Source of the DNA: an uncultured Eubacteriales bacterium
Lineage (GTDB): Bacteria > Bacillota > Clostridia > Peptostreptococcales > Anaerovoracaceae
Assembly: GCA_902786815.1 (NCBI GenBank)
Contig: CADADV010000009.1
Location: 1 to 64,000, forward strand
Direction of reading: 5' to 3'
Length of the DNA: 64,000 nucleotides
The stretch's first letter is position 1. Every line of letters starts with the position of its first letter. Positions 1-9,234 of the stretch are shown one piece after another. The position numbers and the translations under genes are program-made. The notes under the pieces were generated by a model that saw only the letters and a program-made list of their open reading frames with translations, searched no databases and was not told where the DNA came from.

Positions 1-94
1 GGGTGGCTCTCACTCTCCGTGACAGTGGCTCTCAAACTCCGTGACGGTGGCTCTATTTTTCCGTGAAAGTGGATCTCATCGTCCGGAATCTACA
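1..94. mobile_element. terminal repeats of an IS21-like element (partial)
   Basis: Four copies of GTGGCTCT (the last GTGGATCT) begin at 3, 25, 47 and 69, an exact 22-bp period, each followed by a CCGTGA- or CCGGAA-like block. Multiple short repeats of this kind are typical of the transposase-binding ends of IS21-family elements. The element would end at the CA at 93-94, where the neighbouring reading frame stops resembling its family. The transposase genes would lie left of the window. Family assignment rests on my memory of such ends, not on a search. Confidence 0.55.
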
Positions 95-301
95 CTTAAA
101 GTCAGATTTTACTTCTTCAGGCGCATCGCAACATGAACAAATCATGTCTGCTATTGTATTGGCGACACTATGTTTTCTTGCAATATTAAACAACTCCGCA
201 AAATCTATATCCGCTTGCTGAATAGGAGCCATCGGTTCATCATGCAGAGCAGCCTTAATCATTCCGATCAATACACAGATTTCTTTTGAGATGTTATTCA
301 T
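95..301 (-). pseudogene. N-terminal fragment of a nucleotidyltransferase (NTP_transf_5-like)
   Basis: About 70 N-terminal residues remain. They resemble the start of the NTP_transf_5 family of uncharacterised nucleotidyltransferases, with a FNIARKHSVANTIADM stretch, a helix-rich region that precedes the catalytic domain. The frame continues into the repeat DNA at 1-94, where it encodes unrelated low-complexity residues, so the gene has lost its catalytic part to the insertion. It sits at the 3' end of the capsule locus, a common place for such genes. Family call is by pattern only. Confidence 0.5.
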
Positions 302-474
302 GATTCAGTAATCACTCTTCCTCCACAAGAAAACCACCATCATACCGCATAGCACTCCTGCTACGTCGAAGCGTTTATATTCAAACGTAAGAAGAGCAGA
401 AAAAAGAATAATGTACTTTCTAGTCTCAGGTATTCCTACAGGTCCAAATGAGCCATTAAGACTACAAACCGGCA

Positions 475-1674
475 TCACACCGGTTCGTAAAAAGTATCTG
501 GATGATTTGAATCAAATATTTCATTCGCCCACATCAATGTCACCAGATTCTCTGTTTCTGAGAGATTAATTATATTATGTGTATATCCTGGCAGCATGTG
601 CACTGCTTGGATTCTTTCTCCACTAACCTCAAACTCTATCACTTCATCAGTTCCTATCTTGCGCTCCTGGATAAGGCCATGTCCGGATACAACTATGAAG
701 AACTCCCATTTACTGTTATGCCAGTGCTGTCCTTTCGTAATCCCAGGCTTGGAAATATTTACGGAGAACTGCCCATGGTCAACAGTCTTCAGTATTTCTG
801 TGAAAGAACCCCTGTCATCGCATTTCATGTCAAGATCAAAAGCGACCTTGCTTTCCGGCAGATATGACAAATACATGGAGTACAATTTCTTCTCAAATGA
901 TCCGTTAGGTATCGCAGGCATTATCAGCGAAGTAGGCTGATCATGAAACTTCTCAAGGCATTCCACTATATATCCAAGCGAAGCTTTATGTGTTATAGGT
1001 GCACAGCAATATCTGCCGTTGTCATTATGAACTGTTTCCACACCATCAAACTCACAATGATGTTCCTTCCCTTCTAGTGCATCGAACATCTCTTCAACAA
1101 GATCATCGATGAACAGCATCTCGAGTTCCACGCTTGGATCATTGACAGTTATCGGTAAATCATTAGCAATATTATTACAAAAAGTGCCAACAGCGGAGTT
1201 ATAGTTCGGCCTTACCCATTTCCCAACAAGATTTGGAAATCTATAAACCAACACCTTGACACCTGTCTCAGATCCATAGTCAAAGAACAGTTTTTCTCCT
1301 GCTTTCTTAGACAGTCCATATTCTGAAGTACCAAATCTTCCTGCCAAAGTCGCTTGTATTGATGATGACAGCATTACTGGACATTTATTCTTGTGTTTTT
1401 TCAGAGTATCGAGCAATGTTGACGCAAAACCAAAATTTCCCTTTCTGAATTCGTTTGGGTCTTTTGGTCTATTCACACCAGCTAGATTGAATACAAAGTC
1501 TGCCTCTGCACAGTACGAATCAAGTTCCTCTTGAGTGGATTCAATATCGTACTCGAATATGTCATTGATCTGAAGTGATGGGCGAGTTCTATTTTTTCCG
1601 TCCCTTACATTTTTAAGGTTCTCTACAAGGTTTTTCCCAACAAAACCTTTAGCCCCAGTTACAAGTATATTCAT
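475..1674 (-). CDS. capF: CapF-like bifunctional reductase/epimerase for UDP-L-FucNAc
   Basis: Homologue of CapF/FnlB, which reduces the 4-keto sugar made by CapE to UDP-2-acetamido-2,6-dideoxy-talose for UDP-L-FucNAc synthesis. The N-terminal two thirds is a short-chain dehydrogenase fold starting with TGAKGFVG; the C-terminal third is a cupin with GQHWHNSKWEFF and a second His in PGYTHNI, as in CapF. The start is at 1674 because its ATG overlaps the capG stop (ATGA) and a GGAG lies 9 nt upstream; a longer frame to 1689 has no ribosome site. Last gene of the capE-capG-capF trio and of the capsule operon. Confidence 0.9.
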   Translation of the reverse strand: MNILVTGAKGFVGKNLVENLKNVRDGKNRTRPSLQINDIFEYDIESTQEELDSYCAEADFVFNLAGVNRPKDPNEFRKGNFGFASTLLDTLKKHKNKCPVMLSSSIQATLAGRFGTSEYGLSKKAGEKLFFDYGSETGVKVLVYRFPNLVGKWVRPNYNSAVGTFCNNIANDLPITVNDPSVELEMLFIDDLVEEMFDALEGKEHHCEFDGVETVHNDNGRYCCAPITHKASLGYIVECLEKFHDQPTSLIMPAIPNGSFEKKLYSMYLSYLPESKVAFDLDMKCDDRGSFTEILKTVDHGQFSVNISKPGITKGQHWHNSKWEFFIVVSGHGLIQERKIGTDEVIEFEVSGERIQAVHMLPGYTHNIINLSETENLVTLMWANEIFDSNHPDTFYEPV

Positions 1675-2846
1675 ATGTCTTTTCTCCATACCATTTTATT
1701 TACTACCCCTGTATAGGACTGGATAATCTTGACTACTTTGTCAGATACGTTTTCATCTACATAATCAGGGACAGGAATTCCATTGTCGCCGCTCTCGACC
1801 ATCTCAACTGCGGTATCAACAGCTTGCAGAAGGCCTTTTGTATCAATACCGGACAGGATGAAGCATCCTTTATCCATAGCTTCCGGTCTTTCAGTCGACG
1901 TTCTGATGCAAACTGCCGGGAACGGGTGCCCAACAGAAGTGAAGAAACTCGACTCCTCTGGCAGAGTACCACTATCACTGACAACTGCAAAAGCGTTCAT
2001 CTGCAGGCAGTTATAATCGTGGAATCCAAGTGGCTCATGCTGAATTACTCTCTTGTCGAGCTCGAACTTGCCGTCTTTCTTCATTTGTTCGAGACGATTC
2101 TTCGAACGCGGATGGCAACTGTAGAGAATTGGCATATCATACTTGTCTGCCATCTTGTTTATAGCTGTAAATAGTGAAAGGAAGTTCTTCTCTGTATCGA
2201 TATTTTCCTCACGATGAGCAGACAGAAGAATGTACTTGCCTTTCTTAAGTCCAAGTTTTCCATGTACATCGGAATCCTCGATCTTATCAAGGTTCATGCG
2301 GAGCACTTCAGCCATTGGTGATCCTGTAACGTAAGTTCTCTCTTTCGGGAGCCCGCAGTCAGCGAGATATCTACGAGCATGCTCGCTATACGCAAGATTG
2401 ACATCGCTGATGATATCTACGATACGTCGGTTTGTCTCCTCAGGCAGGCATTCATCCTTGCATCTGTTACCAGCTTCCATATGGAAAATAGGAATATGCA
2501 GGCGTTTTGCACCAATAACACTGAGACAGCTATTGGTGTCACCGAGCACCAACACAGCATCAGGTTTGAGTTCAACCATCAGTTGGTAGCTCTTGGCGAT
2601 AATGTTTCCCATTGTCTCACCAAGATCTGTGCCTACGGCATCCATATATACTTCAGGATCATCCAGTTCTAAATCATGAAAGAATACACCATTAAGGTTG
2701 TAATCATAATTCTGACCGGTATGAGCCAGAATAGTATCAAAGTATTTTCTGCACTTTTTTATGACTGCAGCAAGTCTGATAATCTCTGGGCGTGTACCGA
2801 CAATTATAAGCAGTTTTAACTTTCCATTTTCCTTCCAATTAGCCAT
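1671..2846 (-). CDS. capG: UDP-N-acetylglucosamine 2-epimerase, CapG/FnlC type
   Basis: Non-hydrolysing 2-epimerase of the WecB fold; in this context it converts UDP-2-acetamido-2,6-dideoxy-L-talose to UDP-L-FucNAc. Visible are the N-terminal GTRPEIIRLA motif, the HMEAGNRC motif and the SAHREENID loop, all typical of the CapG/FnlC branch. The ATG at 2846 is preferred: a GGGAG lies 9 nt before it, whereas the upstream in-frame TTG at 2855 abuts that site. About 390 residues is the normal length. Translationally coupled to capF by a 4-nt overlap and 14 nt downstream of capE. Confidence 0.9.
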   Translation of the reverse strand: MANWKENGKLKLLIIVGTRPEIIRLAAVIKKCRKYFDTILAHTGQNYDYNLNGVFFHDLELDDPEVYMDAVGTDLGETMGNIIAKSYQLMVELKPDAVLVLGDTNSCLSVIGAKRLHIPIFHMEAGNRCKDECLPEETNRRIVDIISDVNLAYSEHARRYLADCGLPKERTYVTGSPMAEVLRMNLDKIEDSDVHGKLGLKKGKYILLSAHREENIDTEKNFLSLFTAINKMADKYDMPILYSCHPRSKNRLEQMKKDGKFELDKRVIQHEPLGFHDYNCLQMNAFAVVSDSGTLPEESSFFTSVGHPFPAVCIRTSTERPEAMDKGCFILSGIDTKGLLQAVDTAVEMVESGDNGIPVPDYVDENVSDKVVKIIQSYTGVVNKMVWRKDI

Positions 2847-2860
2847 ATTAACCAACTCCC

Positions 2861-3904
2861 TTATTCTTTGAGTTCTGCTAACTGTTCTCTAATATAGTCC
2901 GTTGTCATTATTTTGTCTACAACACCGTCAACATCCAACAGTTTTGTATTATGAGATGTATATGATTCCTCTGCCTGCGTTTCAACCTTTCCCTCTACAA
3001 AGAACTTGTCATAGTTAAGATCCCTATTATCAGCAGCGACTCTATAATAATGACCCATATCCTCAGACCTCAGCCTTTCCTCTCGTGTCATCAGAGTTTC
3101 AAACAATTTCTCACCATGTCTAGTTCCAATGATTTTTGTCCCTGTATCTCCAAATAGTTTCTGAACACCTTTCGCTAAGTCGCCAATTGTCGATGCATCA
3201 GCTTTTTGGATAAAGAGATCTCCTGGATTTGCATGTTCAAAAGCAAACTTAACAAGCTCTACAGATTCATCAAGGTTCATCAAGAAGCGCGTCATATCTG
3301 GATTTGTAATAGTGAGAGGATGTCCAGCTTTAATCTGTTCCACAAATAGAGGAATAACTGATCCACGGCTACACATTACGTTACCGTATCGGGTACAGCA
3401 TATAACTGTTCCTCCTCGATCTGCAGCTACCCTTGCATTTGCAAATACAACGTGCTCCATCATCGCCTTGGAGATGCCCATCGCATTAATTGGATATGCT
3501 GCCTTATCAGTGCTGAGGCATACTACACGTTTCACGCCTTCATTAATTGCTGCGTGAAGAACATTATCTGTTCCTTCTACATTTGTTTTTACAGCTTGTA
3601 TTGGAAAAAACTCACACGATGGAACTTGTTTTAGCGCTGCAGCATGGAATATATAATCTACCCCAGGCATTGCGTCTGCAATTGAACGCGGATCACGAAC
3701 ATCTCCAACAAAAAACTTGACCTTTTTCGCATGATCCGGATACTTTGCCTGCAGTTCGTGTCGCATATCATCCTGCTTCTTTTCATCGCGTGAAAAGATT
3801 CGAATCTGTCCAATATCTGATGTAAGAAAATGCTTAAGTACTGCATTTCCAAAAGAACCAGTTCCGCCTGTTATCATTAATGTTGCATTTTCAAATGCAC
3901 TCAT
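2861..3904 (-). CDS. capE: UDP-GlcNAc 4,6-dehydratase/5-epimerase, CapE type
   Basis: First enzyme of UDP-L-FucNAc synthesis, acting on UDP-GlcNAc. The Rossmann motif is TGGTGSFG. The catalytic region reads STDKAAYPINAMGISK, with Met where most extended SDR enzymes have the catalytic Tyr; this replacement is a known trait of the CapE/FlaA1-related branch. Short soluble form (347 residues) without the membrane domain found in the PglF-like protein at 18079-20151, so the locus carries two dehydratases with different jobs. A GGGGAGGA site precedes the ATG. Heads the capE-capG-capF trio. Confidence 0.9.
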   Translation of the reverse strand: MSAFENATLMITGGTGSFGNAVLKHFLTSDIGQIRIFSRDEKKQDDMRHELQAKYPDHAKKVKFFVGDVRDPRSIADAMPGVDYIFHAAALKQVPSCEFFPIQAVKTNVEGTDNVLHAAINEGVKRVVCLSTDKAAYPINAMGISKAMMEHVVFANARVAADRGGTVICCTRYGNVMCSRGSVIPLFVEQIKAGHPLTITNPDMTRFLMNLDESVELVKFAFEHANPGDLFIQKADASTIGDLAKGVQKLFGDTGTKIIGTRHGEKLFETLMTREERLRSEDMGHYYRVAADNRDLNYDKFFVEGKVETQAEESYTSHNTKLLDVDGVVDKIMTTDYIREQLAELKE

Positions 3905-3927
3905 TACGCATCCTCCCCGTCTAATAA

Positions 3928-5094
3928 TTAATCTCTCGTAAACAAATCTCTGCTATATACCTTTTCTTTAACGTCATCCAATTTATCATCAACTCTGTTA
4001 ACAAGGATAACATCACACATTTTCTTAAACATGTCTAAATCTCTGATGATTTGGGAATGGAAAAACTCATCTTCAGCAAGAGTTGGTTCATAAACGACAA
4101 CTTTAACACCTGTTCCTTTAACTCTTTTCATAACGCCTTGAATTGCAGACTGTCTAAAATTATCTGAGTCAGCCTTCATGGTTAGCCTATATATTCCAAC
4201 CACACTTGGATTCTTTTTGATGATTTGATCTGCAATATGAGTTTTTCGTATTCTATTTGAATCTACGATTGCTCTTATCAAACTTTCTGGAACGCCGTCA
4301 TAATTTGCTAATAATTGTTTGGTATCTTTGGGTAAGCAGTAACCTCCATACCCAAACGATGGATTATTATAATAATCACCAATACGCGGGTCTAAAGAAA
4401 CGCCTTTGATTATCTGGCGAGCGTTCAAGCCCTTCAATTCAGCATAGGTATCGAGTTCATTGAAAAAAGAGACTCTCATAGCTAGGTAGGTATTTGCGAA
4501 CAATTTTACAGCTTCAGCTTCCGTTGAACCTGTATATAAAATTGGAACATCTTCTTTCAAACAGCACTCTTTCATCATTTGAGCATATGTTTTAGCTTCA
4601 CTCGTATCAGCTCCAACAACTATTCTAGATGGATAGAGACAATCAAGAAGAGCCTTTCCCTCTCTTAAAAATTCAGGAGCAAAGAATATGTTCTCTATTC
4701 CATATTTCTTGCGAATATCGTTTGTATATCCAACAGGAATTGTAGACTTAATAACAATCGTAGCTCTGGAATTAACTGCGAGAATGCTTTCTATTACTGA
4801 CTCGACTGCACTTGTATCAAAATGCCGCAACTCAGTGTAGTAATTTGTCGGAGTAGCAATAATGATGAAGTCTGCATCAACATAAGCTTCGCTTCCATCA
4901 GTTACTGTGTTCAGATAAAGAGTTCTTTCTGATAGAAACTCTTGAATTTCCTTGTCTACAATTGGAGATTTGTGGGCATTAATTAAGTCGACCTTATTTT
5001 GGTCTATTTCGACAAGCGTAACATTATTTTTTTGTGCCAATAGTAAAGCATTTGATAAACCGACATATCCAGCACCTACGACAACAATATTCAT
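3928..5094 (-). CDS. ugd: UDP-glucose 6-dehydrogenase (Ugd family)
   Basis: NAD-dependent UDP-sugar 6-dehydrogenase, close in sequence to the E. coli Ugd branch. GAGYVGLS at residues 7-14 binds [15 protein letters not shown] is the substrate loop, and Cys253 in [10 protein letters not shown] is the catalytic nucleophile. The usual product is UDP-glucuronate. The adjacent wlbA/B/C genes need UDP-GlcNAc-uronate, normally made by a separate WbpA-type dehydrogenase that is not in this locus, so either this enzyme serves both or UDP-GlcNAcA comes from elsewhere. Start at 5094 chosen for a GGAGGGAT site 6 nt upstream; the frame stays open to 5124. Confidence 0.88.
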   Translation of the reverse strand: MNIVVVGAGYVGLSNALLLAQKNNVTLVEIDQNKVDLINAHKSPIVDKEIQEFLSERTLYLNTVTDGSEAYVDADFIIIATPTNYYTELRHFDTSAVESVIESILAVNSRATIVIKSTIPVGYTNDIRKKYGIENIFFAPEFLREGKALLDCLYPSRIVVGADTSEAKTYAQMMKECCLKEDVPILYTGSTEAEAVKLFANTYLAMRVSFFNELDTYAELKGLNARQIIKGVSLDPRIGDYYNNPSFGYGGYCLPKDTKQLLANYDGVPESLIRAIVDSNRIRKTHIADQIIKKNPSVVGIYRLTMKADSDNFRQSAIQGVMKRVKGTGVKVVVYEPTLAEDEFFHSQIIRDLDMFKKMCDVILVNRVDDKLDDVKEKVYSRDLFTRD

Positions 5095-5133
5095 ACGATA
5101 TCCCTCCGAAGTGAAAACTTTCAATTTACAATA

Positions 5134-5709
5134 TTAATCATCTTCATTAACAGGGCATACAGCACCCTGTTCACTAACTTTATATTCACGGCCGCAATCC
5201 ATGCATTGCATATTTGTATTCAGTTTTTTCCCACATTTACAAACATATGCGTGGAATCTAGCTGGATTACCTATAACCATTGTATAATCGGGAACATCCT
5301 TTACTACAACACTGCCAGCACCAACAAACGCATATTGTCCTATATTGTGTCCGCATACTATTGTGGCATTCGCACCGATTGTTGCACCTTGTTTTATAAT
5401 CGTTTTCTTAAACTCTGCTTTTCTTTCAATGAAGCTCCTTGGATTGATAACATTCGTGAAAACACAATTTGGCCCCAAAAAAACATCATCCTCACACTTC
5501 ACTCCCGTATAAATAGCAACATTGTTTTTGATTTTTACTCTATTTCCTATCTCAACGCCATTTTCAATAAATGCATTTTCGCCAATATTGCAATCACATC
5601 CTACAGTGACATTATTCATAATATGGCTCCAATGCCACACTCTAGTACCGTCTCCTATTACTGCGCCCTGATCAACAATAGCAGTTGGATGAATAAAGTT
5701 TTTATCCAT
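5134..5709 (-). CDS. wlbB: N-acetyltransferase, WlbB/WbpD-like (left-handed beta helix)
   Basis: Hexapeptide-repeat acyltransferase. Runs such as VIGDGTRVWHWSHI and GENAFIENGVEIG form a left-handed beta helix, as in WbpD/WlbB, which acetylates the 3-amino group of UDP-2-acetamido-3-amino-glucuronate. The C-terminus carries a small Cys cluster (CKCGKK and CMDCGR) resembling a zinc ribbon, present in many WlbB relatives. It overlaps the end of the aminotransferase gene by 8 nt and has a strong AAGGAGG site. Together with the aminotransferase and the Gfo/Idh dehydrogenase it forms a complete WlbA-B-C set. Confidence 0.85.
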   Translation of the reverse strand: MDKNFIHPTAIVDQGAVIGDGTRVWHWSHIMNNVTVGCDCNIGENAFIENGVEIGNRVKIKNNVAIYTGVKCEDDVFLGPNCVFTNVINPRSFIERKAEFKKTIIKQGATIGANATIVCGHNIGQYAFVGAGSVVVKDVPDYTMVIGNPARFHAYVCKCGKKLNTNMQCMDCGREYKVSEQGAVCPVNEDD

Positions 5710-6883
5710 TTAATGCCTCCTTCAATGTGCTAACAATAAACTGTTTTTCTTCGTCAAATAGTTCTGGAAAAATCGGTATCGCAAATGTTGTTTTGCTTAG
5801 ATCTTCCGTCACTGGTAAATCACCTTGTTTATACTCTAGATGAGCAAAGGCGCCTTGTAAATGTAGTGGAACCGGGTAGTATGTTCCACATGCAATTCCC
5901 CTATTTCTCAAATATGTCATTATTTGATCAGCATTAGGATGTTTTAATGCATAGATATAGTAAGAATGCTCGCCATTATCTGCCTCAATAGGTGTAATAT
6001 ATTCAGTATTGGCTAATTCATTGTTGTAGTACACTGCATTTAATCGCCGTTTTTCAATGAATTCGTCTAGGTGAAGTAACTTTCTCCTTAGAATTGCAGC
6101 CTGAATGGCATCCAGACGCGAATTATACCCAACTAGATAGTTATAATACTTGCTCTCACCTATAGGCATATTATCTGGGAATGCTGTGCCCGAAATCTCA
6201 TAGTTTCGTTTCAAAGACATCAATCCATCTTTACCAGATCCATGCACTTTCAACGATCTGCACGTTTGCGCTAGATTCGAGTCATCTGTTACTATCATTC
6301 CACCATCTCCGTCGCACCCCAAATTTTTTGTTGGGAAGAATGAAAAGCATGAAATGTCTCCCAGAGTCTTATGACGACTTCCTTTATACTTCGTCCCTGC
6401 TGATTGTGCGCAATCTGTTATTAAATAAAGATTGTGCTTCTTGCATATAGCTGTGATAGCCTCCATATCACAGCTTTGCCCATAAAAATGTACAGGTAAA
6501 ACAGCTTTTGTCTTTTCTGTTATAGCCCCTTCTATAAGGCTTTTATCCATTACATATGTGTCTGGGCAAACATCGATAAATACCGGTGTTGCTCCTACCG
6601 CTGCAATACTTTCTGCTGTCGCAAAGAAAGTCCAAGATACTGTTATGACTTCATCTCCAGGGCCAATTCCCAATGCTCTAAGTGCTATTACTAGAGCATC
6701 TGTTCCACTTCCGCAAGAAACGCCATATTTTGCGCCACAGTAATTAGCAAATTCTTCTTCAAATGAGGATACTTCTGGCCCACCAATATATCCTCCACTC
6801 CGTAAAACCTTTAGCGCAGCAGCTTCATATTCTTCAGCATATGTTTCATGCTGTCTTTTAATATTCATTAATGCAACTTCCAC
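5702..6883 (-). CDS. wlbC: PLP-dependent sugar aminotransferase, WlbC/WbpE-like
   Basis: DegT/DnrJ/EryC1-family aminotransferase expected to aminate UDP-2-acetamido-3-oxo-glucuronate using glutamate. Lys186 in FFPTKNLGCDGDGG should bind PLP; LITDCAQSAG and the GSGTDAL stretch are the other cofactor motifs. The family N-terminus (xVxLxNIKRQ) is best matched if translation starts at the GTG at 6883, which has AGGAAG upstream; an internal ATG at 6868 is an alternative. Lies between wlbB and wlbA with short gaps. Confidence 0.87.
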   Translation of the reverse strand: MEVALMNIKRQHETYAEEYEAAALKVLRSGGYIGGPEVSSFEEEFANYCGAKYGVSCGSGTDALVIALRALGIGPGDEVITVSWTFFATAESIAAVGATPVFIDVCPDTYVMDKSLIEGAITEKTKAVLPVHFYGQSCDMEAITAICKKHNLYLITDCAQSAGTKYKGSRHKTLGDISCFSFFPTKNLGCDGDGGMIVTDDSNLAQTCRSLKVHGSGKDGLMSLKRNYEISGTAFPDNMPIGESKYYNYLVGYNSRLDAIQAAILRRKLLHLDEFIEKRRLNAVYYNNELANTEYITPIEADNGEHSYYIYALKHPNADQIMTYLRNRGIACGTYYPVPLHLQGAFAHLEYKQGDLPVTEDLSKTTFAIPIFPELFDEEKQFIVSTLKEALNG

Positions 6884-6918
6884 GATATTTCTTCCTTTCT
6901 ACTATAATAACGACTCTT

Positions 6919-8004
6919 TTATAGACTACCCTTTCCGAACATTCCATCTAGATCTGTAGATGCAAACTTTGTTAATGGTAGCTTTACAGGTTGTCCAGTT
7001 AATTGACTCTTGTAAATAGCAAGCACTATTTCCAAAGCATTCTTGCCAGCAACTGCATCAACGTATGGTTTTCTATCATTCTTTATTGCAGAAATCATGT
7101 CAGCATATAAAGCAGTATGCCCATTTCCATATACATTGCTTGTCTCTTCTTCTAATCCATTCTTAGTGTCATCTCCATCTTCCGACTCTTTAAATTGCCA
7201 GACATCGATATTGTTACATGATGTGCCTCCTAGTTTTACCGTTCCTGTTTCTCCAAATAGATATAGCGTCTCTTCTAAATTTTGGGGGAAAACATTGACG
7301 GTAGCCTCAATAGTGCCTATTGCCCCATTCTTAAATTTAAGTACAGCCATCCCTACATCTTCACACTCGAGATAATCATGGAATTGTTGACGAGTAACTC
7401 CATAAACTTCATCCACATCGTCTCCCATCATCCAGCGTAATAGATCTATACCATGGATACATTGATTCATTAATGCTCCACCATCGCTCTCCCATTTCCC
7501 CCTCCATGGGGCTTGTTCGTAATAATTACGGTTTCTATTCCATCTTACATTAATGGATCCATGTGATAATTTACCAAATCTTCCATTTTCTAAAGCCGTT
7601 CTCATTTCCTGAACGGCCACATTAAACCGATTCTGATGGCTTACACAAACCTTAACATTATGCTTAAGACTTGATTCTATTATTCTATCAGCATCCTGAA
7701 TAGACATTGCCATTGGCTTTTCAATTATGATATTGATTTTGTGTTCTATGCAGTATAAAGCAATTTCTGCATGTTTACCGCTATCTGTAGCGATAGCAAT
7801 CAAATCAATATCAGGATGCTCCTCTATCATTTGTTTATAGTCCGTATATTTGTCTACACTAAAAGAGCATCCAACTTTATTAAACAGCTGATCAATTTGC
7901 CCTAAATCAACATCACATATGGCTACCATCTTCAACTGATTATTAATCATTGCCTTTAAATGGTTGACTGCAATACGCCCACAACCTATAAGTGCATACT
8001 TCAT
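6919..8004 (-). CDS. wlbA: Gfo/Idh/MocA oxidoreductase, WlbA/WbpB-like
   Basis: NAD(H)-dependent oxidoreductase that in the Wlb pathway oxidises C3 of UDP-GlcNAc-uronate. The N-terminal Rossmann fold begins ALIGCGRIAVNH; the family signature EKPMAMS is present, and the C-terminal domain ends with the long helix-sheet region usual for this 360-residue family. The start codon overlaps the stop of the preceding wzx gene, so the two are coupled. Function within the family is inferred from the adjacent wlbB and wlbC genes. Confidence 0.85.
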   Translation of the reverse strand: MKYALIGCGRIAVNHLKAMINNQLKMVAICDVDLGQIDQLFNKVGCSFSVDKYTDYKQMIEEHPDIDLIAIATDSGKHAEIALYCIEHKINIIIEKPMAMSIQDADRIIESSLKHNVKVCVSHQNRFNVAVQEMRTALENGRFGKLSHGSINVRWNRNRNYYEQAPWRGKWESDGGALMNQCIHGIDLLRWMMGDDVDEVYGVTRQQFHDYLECEDVGMAVLKFKNGAIGTIEATVNVFPQNLEETLYLFGETGTVKLGGTSCNNIDVWQFKESEDGDDTKNGLEEETSNVYGNGHTALYADMISAIKNDRKPYVDAVAGKNALEIVLAIYKSQLTGQPVKLPLTKFASTDLDGMFGKGSL

Positions 8005-9224
8005 TTTTTTACCTCCCCAGAATCTTGAATGTAAATCGAGCCAATTAAATATAGTAATAATAATTTAACTGTATTAGCTACAATAGCTGCAAAACAAAAG
8101 CCCATTAATCCAAAAGAATTTAGCAATAGATATCCACAAGCTAAATATGCTACACAATAACCAAACTCTTTAACAATTTGCAGCCAAGTAGGTGCAAATT
8201 TTAAGATTGCCGCTTGAGCCAACTGACATAATACATTAATTGTAGCCGCAGTATTTGCTACAAATATATAGGGCTCTGCTGCTTCGAATATCGTTGGATA
8301 AAGCAGTCTCGTTATAAACGGCGCCAAAAAACTCGCCACCAATAGAAAAGCCAAAGCAAACACAAATGATGCACCATTAATACCCCAAAAGCGGCTCTTT
8401 GTCATACGAAATCCCTTTTGCGAATAGTATGCGAGTAAAACTCCTGCAATAGGGGTCATTACAATCCCTAATGTTTTTCCGAAGAAAGCGGCAACTGTAT
8501 ATGTGGATACCGAATCCCCTCCTAATAGCGGAAAAATAATCAGTCTATCCAAATAAGTAATTAATGTTGTTGACAAACCACTAATGATTAAAATGAAATA
8601 TTTATTTGTTGTTAAAACAAATAAAGGTGTTCGCTTTAATGGCTCCTTATGAAGATCACTATTACTGAATATGTAAAGAAGTTGAACTAACTCCGCAATA
8701 ATAAATGGTATTGGCCAAAACAGAATTTGAAATAGCAACAGCGACCCTATTATATAGCCAGTAGCACCGATTATATTTTGGATTAATATCTTCTTGAAAT
8801 TCAGTACGATTCTAAATTGAACACAATAATAACTCTTTAATATGCCAAGGCACACAACTATGCTTAGAGATACTGCAAGAAATACGCTTTGCTTAAATAC
8901 ACATATCGACAATAAGGCAACAAGTATACATCCTGCAATCGAAGCACATGCTATTAAAATGTTATAATCCCCAACTAGTCCCTCTGCATCATATTTGTTT
9001 TTTTCAATCAACCGGACATTATTAAGTGAATTGCCTAATGCAACTATAATTGTGTTGACAATACCCATTATTGTTAACAATTCACCATATTCAGCAGAAG
9101 AAAGCTTATATGCTAATAATGGATATACAACAATCTGCATAATGCCTGTTAAAACAAGCGAGGCTGTAATGTTAAATAAAAAATCCTTTGATATTGACTT
9201 GTATTTTTCAAATAGAGCTATCAT
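8001..9224 (-). CDS. wzx: polysaccharide flippase (Wzx-like, MATE/MOP superfamily)
   Basis: Polytopic membrane protein of 407 residues with about twelve predicted hydrophobic segments, starting with a short basic N-terminus (EKYKSISKDF) before the first segment. Composition and placement among glycosyltransferase, polymerase and sugar genes fit a Wzx flippase that moves undecaprenyl-linked repeat units across the membrane. Wzx proteins share little sequence, so the call rests on topology and context. It overlaps wlbA by 4 nt. No second flippase is present in the locus. Confidence 0.75.
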   Translation of the reverse strand: MIALFEKYKSISKDFLFNITASLVLTGIMQIVVYPLLAYKLSSAEYGELLTIMGIVNTIIVALGNSLNNVRLIEKNKYDAEGLVGDYNILIACASIAGCILVALLSICVFKQSVFLAVSLSIVVCLGILKSYYCVQFRIVLNFKKILIQNIIGATGYIIGSLLLFQILFWPIPFIIAELVQLLYIFSNSDLHKEPLKRTPLFVLTTNKYFILIISGLSTTLITYLDRLIIFPLLGGDSVSTYTVAAFFGKTLGIVMTPIAGVLLAYYSQKGFRMTKSRFWGINGASFVFALAFLLVASFLAPFITRLLYPTIFEAAEPYIFVANTAATINVLCQLAQAAILKFAPTWLQIVKEFGYCVAYLACGYLLLNSFGLMGFCFAAIVANTVKLLLLYLIGSIYIQDSGEVKK

Positions 9225-9234
9225 TTTCTAAAAA

